A stretch of DNA of 14,524 nucleotides, from positions 1-14,524 of the forward strand of contig CALGXF010000066.1 of assembly GCA_937935995.1 (NCBI GenBank), in the 5' to 3' direction. Below the pieces are notes generated by a model. That model made no database searches, was not told the origin of the DNA, and saw only the letters and a list, made by a program, of their open reading frames with translations. A program made the translations under genes and the position numbers. Source of the DNA: an uncultured Alphaproteobacteria bacterium (GTDB taxonomy: Bacteria; Pseudomonadota; Alphaproteobacteria; CAAHEQ01; UBA3637). Shown one piece after another: positions 7,045 to 12,618 of this stretch. Numbering within the stretch: the first letter of the stretch is position 1; every line of letters begins with the position of its first letter.

Positions 7045-8067
7045 TTAATGTTGCACCTTTTTACGTTGTTCCTTTAATCCCGTTAATTTTTCACTGACCA
7101 CAGCCGTGTCTCGGCCTGTTTTTTCAAGCCGTCCGTACATACGGTCGATTTCTTTTCTTAAATAGGCTTTTTCCACTTTTTGCGCCAGCATTTGCTTTTC
7201 TTTCGTCGTTCCGTGCGCGCGGGTTTTGTCCATGGCCGCTAAAATATTTTTAACACTTGCCCGGGGCGTATTGCTTTTTTCTTCCAAAATGTACGGTAAA
7301 TCATAAATAATGGCCTGAACATATTCCAAAACGTCTTTGATGGTTTCAGGCATCGGATAACGGTATTTTAACACTTCAAATGCGACGCCGGCTTCATCGC
7401 TGTTGTCAACGACGATAAACGGGAAAGAGGAAGAAAATCCTTTTAAATGAATTTCCTTTAAGTATTCCAACACGTGATGATAGTGGCCGTTGACGTTGAA
7501 AATAATAAAAGGTTTCAACGGTAAAAAGCCGTCTTGCATGGCGACGCAGTCATAAACCAGTTCATCCAGCGTTCCGATACCGCCCGGTGCGAAAATCACA
7601 AAGTCCGCGTTAAGCAGTTGATTTTTACGTTCTTCCAACGTGTGAGCAACGATGACTTCTTTGACTTGATTGACGATTTCGTCTTTTTGGCACAGCGATA
7701 AATATTCTTTGGTTGTGATGCCCTGTATCGGAATTTGTTGTTGTTTGTGTTTTTCGGTCCACACTTTTAACACGCCTTTGGCAACGGCACCCATGATGCC
7801 TTGACCGGACAGGCCGAAGTCCAGTTTAAAATTCATTTGCGCGATTTTCATCCCAAGTTGGTACGCTTCTTCGACATAAACGGGGTCGTTTCCGTCTCGA
7901 GATCCGCCGGCGACAAAAATCCGTAACCCGGTTTCTTTGTTGGCTTTTTTGAAAGAGGAAACGATTTTCTTGACATCTTTATTGTCGGATTTAACGGGGC
8001 AATCCGTCCGCATGAAAGGGCCGCGTTTCACAGCCATTTTGTTCTGATTTTTGGTGAATAAGGCCAT
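7045..8067 (-). CDS. LOG-family protein (nucleotide 5'-monophosphate phosphoribohydrolase-like)
   Basis: A 340-aa soluble protein with the Rossmann-type LOG ("lysine decarboxylase") fold; characterised members cleave AMP or cytokinin riboside monophosphates to base and ribose 5-phosphate. Visible are the first glycine loop RIFVAGGSRDGNDP (49-62), GLSGQGIMGAVAKG (85-98), the E-R-K site (HTLEERKNQ, 142-150) and the signature PGGIGTLDE (161-169). The core ends near 240. The extra 100 residues are predicted helical and strongly charged (about 285-340), which is longer than the usual 180-250 aa proteins, so it belongs to a longer subgroup. GTG 8085 is possible, but ATG 8067 has GAGG at 5 nt and is preferred. 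It is the first gene of the leftward cluster and shares a 129-bp divergent gap with xseB. The physiological substrate is not predictable. Confidence 0.85.
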   Translation of the reverse strand: MALFTKNQNKMAVKRGPFMRTDCPVKSDNKDVKKIVSSFKKANKETGLRIFVAGGSRDGNDPVYVEEAYQLGMKIAQMNFKLDFGLSGQGIMGAVAKGVLKVWTEKHKQQQIPIQGITTKEYLSLCQKDEIVNQVKEVIVAHTLEERKNQLLNADFVIFAPGGIGTLDELVYDCVAMQDGFLPLKPFIIFNVNGHYHHVLEYLKEIHLKGFSSSFPFIVVDNSDEAGVAFEVLKYRYPMPETIKDVLEYVQAIIYDLPYILEEKSNTPRASVKNILAAMDKTRAHGTTKEKQMLAQKVEKAYLRKEIDRMYGRLEKTGRDTAVVSEKLTGLKEQRKKVQH

Positions 8068-8163
8068 TTCATCCTCGCTTGTCACACTTTTAAAGATAAA
8101 AATAGCAGATAAAAACTTAATATTTCATTGATGGCGGCAAAAAAATCTTTTCTTTTTGATAAG

Positions 8164-8175
8164 ACGTGTTATCCT
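8164..8175 (+). promoter_or_regulatory. Extended -10 of the xseB-ispA promoter
   Basis: TG at 8167-8168 followed by T and TATCCT (8170-8175) makes an extended -10, 15-20 bp before the Shine-Dalgarno of xseB. No convincing -35 is seen; the best is TTTTCT (8148-8153) at 16 bp. The 12-mer resembles the -10 region at 155-166. The promoter for the divergent LOG gene was not identified in the same gap. Confidence 0.4.
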
Positions 8176-8196
8176 AAAAAACAGAAAGGAACAAAA

Positions 8197-8442
8197 ATGG
8201 CAGAAAAACAATCCGAAATGACATTTGAACAGGCTTTGGCCGCATTGGAAGATATTGTCCGGCAATTGGAAAGCGGCCGGGTGCAGTTGGAAGAAGCGGT
8301 GGCTTATTATGAAAAAGGGATTTCCCTTAAAAAGGTTTGCGAAGAAAAATTGAAAAATGCCAAAGCGCGGATTGATAAACTGGTGATTGACGCCAATGGT
8401 GAAATCGTCGGAAAGGAGGCTTTTGATGTCGAAACTGAATGA
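8197..8442 (+). CDS. xseB: Exodeoxyribonuclease VII small subunit
   Basis: An 81-aa protein, the usual size, that multiply binds the large subunit XseA to form exonuclease VII, a single-strand DNA exonuclease used in repair and recombination. The family signature MTFEQALAALEDIVRQLESG (8-27) is followed by LEEAVAYYEKGISL (31-44), which form two helices of a coiled-coil hairpin, and a short polar C-terminus. ATG 8197 has AGAAAGGA (8183-8190) at 6 nt. The longer in-frame start at 8128 lies upstream of the promoter and has no ribosome site. It overlaps ispA by 17 bp, the usual linkage in proteobacteria. XseA is not in the window. Confidence 0.95.
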   Translation: MAEKQSEMTFEQALAALEDIVRQLESGRVQLEEAVAYYEKGISLKKVCEEKLKNAKARIDKLVIDANGEIVGKEAFDVETE

Positions 8443-9319
8443 CGTTTTGAAAGACACGCGCCGCCGTGTGGACGAGATGTTGGATAAATTATTGCCGGTT
8501 CCTGCCGGACCCGAAAAACAAGTTGTGGAAGCGATGCGATATGCCTCTATCGGCGGCGGTAAAGCACTGCGGCCGTTTTTATTGATGATGACGGCGTCGA
8601 TGTTCGGTGTGTCTAAAGACGATAGTATCCGCGCGGCAACGGCTTTGGAAATGGTTCACAGTTATTCGCTCATTCATGACGATTTGCCGTGCATGGATGA
8701 TGACGATTTGCGTCGGGGCAAACCCAGTTGTCATAAACAATTTGACGAAGCAACGGCGATTTTGGCCGGAGACGGGTTGTTAACGCGCGCGTTTGAAGTC
8801 ATGGCATCGGAAAAAACGTGGATGGATCCGGTTGTGCGATGTGAGTTGGTTGTGGCGTTGGCGAATGCGGCCGGGTTTCACGGGATGGTCGGCGGCCAGA
8901 TGATGGATTTAAAGGCAGAGGCGGATGAAATAGATATATCGCTTCCGGAAATTGTCCGGTTGCAATCCATGAAGACGGGGCGCTTATTGATGTTTGCCTG
9001 TGAAGCCGGTGCGATTTTGGGACAGGCGTCGTTTGATGAACGCCAGGCCCTGAAAACATATGCTTCGGATTTGGGGCTGGCTTTTCAAATCACGGATGAT
9101 ATTTTGGATATTGAAGGCTCGGTTGAAAAAGTCGGCAAAACGTTACGTAAAGACGTTAAAGCCAACAAAGCCACTTATGTTTCGGTTGTAGGGGTGGATG
9201 CGGCTAAAATAAAAGCCAAAGAGCTTACTCAACATGCCATTGATGCTTTGGCTGTGTTCGGTGACCGGGCTGTTTTATTAAAAGAGCTGGCTCTGTTTAT
9301 CTTGACGCGGGATTATTAA
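8426..9319 (+). CDS. ispA: Farnesyl diphosphate synthase (short-chain polyprenyl synthase)
   Basis: A 297-aa cytosolic enzyme that condenses DMAPP and IPP to geranyl and then farnesyl diphosphate, the precursor of undecaprenyl lipid carrier, quinone side chains and other isoprenoids. Motifs: GGGKALRP (43-50, IPP binding), first aspartate-rich motif DDLPCMDDD (85-93), with Tyr80 at -5 as in bacterial FPP synthases, GQMMDL (157-162), KTGRL (183-187), second aspartate-rich motif DDILD (224-228), and the KANKATYV lysine loop (245-252). The start at 8426 has a strong AAAGGAGG (8412-8419) at 6 nt, inside xseB. In many alphaproteobacteria dxs follows this pair; here it does not. The chain-length residues fit FPP, but GGPP cannot be fully excluded. 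Confidence 0.95.
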   Translation: MSKLNDVLKDTRRRVDEMLDKLLPVPAGPEKQVVEAMRYASIGGGKALRPFLLMMTASMFGVSKDDSIRAATALEMVHSYSLIHDDLPCMDDDDLRRGKPSCHKQFDEATAILAGDGLLTRAFEVMASEKTWMDPVVRCELVVALANAAGFHGMVGGQMMDLKAEADEIDISLPEIVRLQSMKTGRLLMFACEAGAILGQASFDERQALKTYASDLGLAFQITDDILDIEGSVEKVGKTLRKDVKANKATYVSVVGVDAAKIKAKELTQHAIDALAVFGDRAVLLKELALFILTRDY

Positions 9320-9461
9320 ATCTTGAAAAAAGGGAGCTTCTGATTTCGGCGGTGGCCGGCGGCAAGGTGCTGATTTTTCATTTTTTACTATCTTTTTGTT
9401 GAAAAAAGGTGTATATGGAAGAACACTCAAACACAAAAATTTAACAAAAAGAAGAATTAAC
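9320..9461 (+). other. Intergenic spacer between ispA and typA, no clear gene
   Basis: A 142-bp gap with a G/C-rich part (about 9346-9370) followed by a T-rich part. No stable terminator stem and no convincing -35/-10 pair were found, though a typA promoter is expected here. An 11-bp direct repeat TTGAAAAAAGG occurs near 9323 and 9399; it is low complexity and probably chance. Confidence 0.4.
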
Positions 9462-11288
9462 ATGACACTTCCATTAAGAAATATTGCGATTATCGCACAC
9501 GTTGACCATGGTAAAACGACTCTGGTTGACACCTTTTTAAAACAAAGCGGCACGTTCCGTGACAATCAGGTTGTCGAAACCTGCGTGATGGATTCGGGTG
9601 ACATTGAACGGGAACGCGGCATTACGATTTTGGCGAAATGTACGTCAGTTGAATGGAACGGCACGCGGATTAACATTGTCGATACGCCGGGACATGCGGA
9701 CTTTGGCGGTGAAGTGGAACGGATTTTGTCAATGGTCGACGGCGTGATTGTTTTGGTGGATGCGGCCGAAGGACCTTTGCCGCAAACGAAATTCGTGGTG
9801 GGTAAAGCCTTAAAATTGGGATTGAAACCCATCGTGGTGATTAATAAAGCAGATCGTCCAGATGCTCGGCCACACGACGTGCATAACGAAGTGTTCGATT
9901 TATTTGCGAACTTGGGCGCGACGGATGAACAATTGGATTTTCCGACCTTGTTTGCTTCAGGCCGCGAAGGATGGGCTGTGTATGATTTGGAAAAAGAAGA
10001 ACGTAAAGACATTACGCCGCTTTTCCGAAAAATCATTGAACATGTCCCGGCTCCCGAACACGATTTAAATAAACCGTTTTCCATGTTGGTGACGACGTTG
10101 GAATATGACCCGTTTGTCGGCCGGATTTTAACCGGAAAAGTGTTAACCGGGTCTTTGAAAGTCAATACACAAATCAAGGCATTATCTCGTGACGGGAAAA
10201 CAATTGAAACGGCACGCGCCTCTAAAATCATGGCGTTTCGCGGGTTGCAGCGCACGGCGTTGACCGAAGCAACGGCCGGAGATATTGTCAGTATTGCCGG
10301 CTTTACGAAAGCGACTGTTGCCGACACATTGTGCGCGCCGGAAGTGACGGAAGCGATTCCGTCTCAACCGATTGATCCGCCGACGTTGATGATGACTTTT
10401 TCCATTAACACGTCTCCGTTCGCAGGGCAGGAAGGGGACAAAGTAACGTCTCGGATGATTTGGGATCGTTTGTGCAAAGAAATCGAAGGCAATGTGGCTT
10501 TGAAAATCGCCAGAACAAGCAGCACGGATGCGTTTGAAGTCGCCGGCCGCGGGGAATTGCAATTAGGCATTTTAATTGAAACCATGCGCCGCGAAGGGTT
10601 CGAATTATCTATTTCCCGGCCGCGTGTTGTTTTGCACGAAGATGAAAACGGGCAAAAAACGGAACCGTATGAAGAAGTCGTCGTGGATGTGGACGAAGAA
10701 TATTCGGGTGTTGTTGTGGAAAAGATGAGCCTTCGTAAAGCCGAGTTGCAAGAAATGATTCCGTCGGGCGGTAATAAAACGCGATTGATTTTTATTGCGC
10801 CGTCTCGGGGGTTAATCGGATACCATTCCGAATTTTTAACAGATACCTGCGGCACCGGTGTCATGAACCGGATTTTCCATTCGTATGGGCCTTATAAAGG
10901 CGTTATTCAAGGGCGCCGGACGGGCGTTTTGATTTCGACAGAACAAGGCAAAGCCGTTGCCTATGCTTTGTTTAAGATTCAAGACCGTGGGACATTGTTT
11001 GTCGGACACGGAACGCCGGTGTATGCAGGCATGATTATCGGTGAAAATGCCAAAGCCGGCGATATTGAAGTCAACCCGATTAAAGGAAAGCAATTGACAA
11101 ACATGCGGGCTGCGGGTAAAGATGAAAATATTATTTTGTCCCCGCCGCGGGTCATGAGTTTGGAAGAGGCGTTGGCTTATATCGAAGACGATGAATTGGT
11201 CGAAGTGACGCCGAAATCCATCCGGCTGCGCAAGACTTTATTGGACAGCAATGACCGGCGCAAAGCCGAACGGAGAAAAGAAGCGTGA
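9462..11288 (+). CDS. typA: Ribosome-associated translational GTPase TypA/BipA
   Basis: A 608-aa GTPase, the family's normal size, that binds the ribosome at the EF-G site and supports ribosome assembly and translation under stress such as cold. G1 AHVDHGKTT (12-20), G2 RGITI (52-56), G3 DTPGH (74-78), G4 NKAD (128-131) and G5 SGREG (166-170) are all intact. Then come a beta-barrel domain II (about 205-300), the EF-G-like domains III and V (about 310-480) and the BipA-specific C-terminal domain with KGKQLTNMRAAGKDE and PPRVMSLEEAL. The frame extends upstream to TTG 9396, but MTLPLRNIAI at ATG 9462 is the family start. Its Shine-Dalgarno is weak (GAAGAA, 9451-9456). Its stop overlaps the GTG start of ampG by 4 bp. 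Confidence 0.96.
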   Translation: MTLPLRNIAIIAHVDHGKTTLVDTFLKQSGTFRDNQVVETCVMDSGDIERERGITILAKCTSVEWNGTRINIVDTPGHADFGGEVERILSMVDGVIVLVDAAEGPLPQTKFVVGKALKLGLKPIVVINKADRPDARPHDVHNEVFDLFANLGATDEQLDFPTLFASGREGWAVYDLEKEERKDITPLFRKIIEHVPAPEHDLNKPFSMLVTTLEYDPFVGRILTGKVLTGSLKVNTQIKALSRDGKTIETARASKIMAFRGLQRTALTEATAGDIVSIAGFTKATVADTLCAPEVTEAIPSQPIDPPTLMMTFSINTSPFAGQEGDKVTSRMIWDRLCKEIEGNVALKIARTSSTDAFEVAGRGELQLGILIETMRREGFELSISRPRVVLHEDENGQKTEPYEEVVVDVDEEYSGVVVEKMSLRKAELQEMIPSGGNKTRLIFIAPSRGLIGYHSEFLTDTCGTGVMNRIFHSYGPYKGVIQGRRTGVLISTEQGKAVAYALFKIQDRGTLFVGHGTPVYAGMIIGENAKAGDIEVNPIKGKQLTNMRAAGKDENIILSPPRVMSLEEALAYIEDDELVEVTPKSIRLRKTLLDSNDRRKAERRKEA

Positions 11289-12538
11289 GAACTTGGAAAA
11301 CCGCCGTCAGTACTTATTTAAAGCCATCTGTTTTGGTGGTTTTGCTGTTGGGGTTTTCATGCGGGTTGCCGTTAAGTTTGGTTTTCGGCAGTTTGTCATA
11401 TTGGCTGAAAACATCAGGGGTTGCTTTGGCGGCTATCGGGTATTTCAGCTTGGTGCGCACGCCTTACAGCTTAAAATTTTTATGGGCGCCGTTGGTTGAC
11501 CGAATTCCGATTCCGATTTTATCTGCGCGGTTTGGTCAAAGACGGTCTTGGGCGTTGGTTTTTCAGGCCGGATTGATTGCCTCTGTCTTGGGATTAAGTT
11601 GCCTTCATCCGGCGGAACATCTGGGTTTGACGGCAGTTTTAGCCGGTTGTGTCGCTTTCTTTTCGGCCAGTCAGGATATCGTCGTTGACGCGCTTCGAAT
11701 TGATTCTTTATCCAAAGACGAACAAGGCCCCGGTGCCGGCGCATATCAATTGGGGTATCGCATCGGTATGTTGATGTCGGGAGCAGGCGGTTTATGGTTA
11801 GCTTCCGTTGCTTCGTGGAATACGGCCTATCAAGTGGTCGGTTGTTTCATTTTGATTGGCTTTATAACGGTTTTATGCATGAAAGATGTATCCGGAGATG
11901 CTCCCAAAGAATTGCGTGGGGCGTGGTTGCACGAGATGTTGATTAATCCGTTTAAAGACTTTATGAAACATCAAGGATGGTTTTTCATTGTTTTATTTGT
12001 GATTCTTTACAAAATTAACAATGCCGTATTAGGCGTTATGGCCGGGCCGTTTTATTTAGAAATGGGTTTTTCGGAAAAGGAAATCGCGGCCGTTTCCAAC
12101 TTGTGGGGCAGCGCGGCAACAATTTTGGGAACGTTGTTCGGCGGGGTGGTTGTCGTGCGTTTCGGCGTGATGCGGTGTTTGTGGGTTTTGGGATTAATTG
12201 AAATTTTAACGTCTTTAGGATATGCCGGACAATCGGTTCTCGGATATAACCTGACCTATTTAATCGGGTTAATCGCTTTCGATAATATCGTCGGCGGAAT
12301 GGGGAATACGGTGTTTGTGGCTTATTTGTCTTTATTATGTTCCAAAAAATACACAACAACTCAATATGCTTTGTTAAGTTCGCTTGCCATGGTCGCGCGG
12401 GACATATTTGCCAGCAACGGCGGCGTTTTGGCGGCCGGTTTGGGTTGGACTCATTTTTTCATTTTAACGGGCGTTTTGATGCTGCCGGGATTGATGCTTC
12501 TTTATTACATGCGCCGACGCTTCGGGGAATCTGCATAA
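11285..12538 (+). CDS. ampG: AmpG-type muropeptide permease (MFS)
   Basis: A 417-aa major facilitator with about 12 membrane helices. AmpG imports GlcNAc-anhydroMurNAc-peptides from the periplasm for cell-wall recycling, and in some bacteria thereby controls AmpC beta-lactamase induction. Family marks are GFSCGLPLSLVFGSLSYWL (23-41), IGYFSLVRTPYSLKFLWAPL-VDR (51-73) and FFSASQDIVVDALR (125-138), whose two aspartates match the essential positions of known AmpG. Helices 7-12 run from about 220 to 410. The start is GTG 11285, overlapping the typA stop as GTGA, with a GGAGA-type site about 10 nt upstream, so translation is coupled to typA. It is somewhat shorter than E. coli AmpG. No ampD, nagZ or beta-lactamase gene is nearby. 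A related peptide or siderophore MFS importer is less likely. Confidence 0.87.
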   Translation: MRTWKTAVSTYLKPSVLVVLLLGFSCGLPLSLVFGSLSYWLKTSGVALAAIGYFSLVRTPYSLKFLWAPLVDRIPIPILSARFGQRRSWALVFQAGLIASVLGLSCLHPAEHLGLTAVLAGCVAFFSASQDIVVDALRIDSLSKDEQGPGAGAYQLGYRIGMLMSGAGGLWLASVASWNTAYQVVGCFILIGFITVLCMKDVSGDAPKELRGAWLHEMLINPFKDFMKHQGWFFIVLFVILYKINNAVLGVMAGPFYLEMGFSEKEIAAVSNLWGSAATILGTLFGGVVVVRFGVMRCLWVLGLIEILTSLGYAGQSVLGYNLTYLIGLIAFDNIVGGMGNTVFVAYLSLLCSKKYTTTQYALLSSLAMVARDIFASNGGVLAAGLGWTHFFILTGVLMLPGLMLLYYMRRRFGESA

Positions 12539-12563
12539 AAAAGAAAAGTATTTCTCTTTCCTC

Positions 12564-12591
12564 TTGACTCTGGGGGGGGGTATGGTATACT
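12564..12591 (+). promoter_or_regulatory. Promoter with a 9-G tract in the spacer (phase-variation candidate)
   Basis: TTGACT (12564-12569) and TATACT (12586-12591) are separated by 16 bp. The spacer contains nine consecutive G (12572-12580). TG at 12583-12584 makes an extended -10. Transcription would start near 12598, leaving about 20 nt with the Shine-Dalgarno. One G gained gives the optimal 17-bp spacer; one lost gives 15. The same arrangement regulates neisserial surface protein genes such as porA. Confidence 0.65.
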
Positions 12592-12618
12592 CCTATTAAA
12601 CAAGGAAAAGGAGTTGCC

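Noticed and set aside
9320..9461. Terminator or small RNA in the ispA-typA gap
   Set aside because: The G/C-rich part has no complementary partner to form a stable stem, and the 21-codon leftward frame there has no supporting signals.
9566..10327. 253-codon leftward open frame inside typA
   Set aside because: It is fully embedded in the conserved GTPase gene on the other strand; the product has no recognisable domain.
12541..12565. Terminator after ampG
   Set aside because: The A-rich/T-rich stretch can form only an imperfect, AT-only stem with no GC core or T tract, so no terminator was called.
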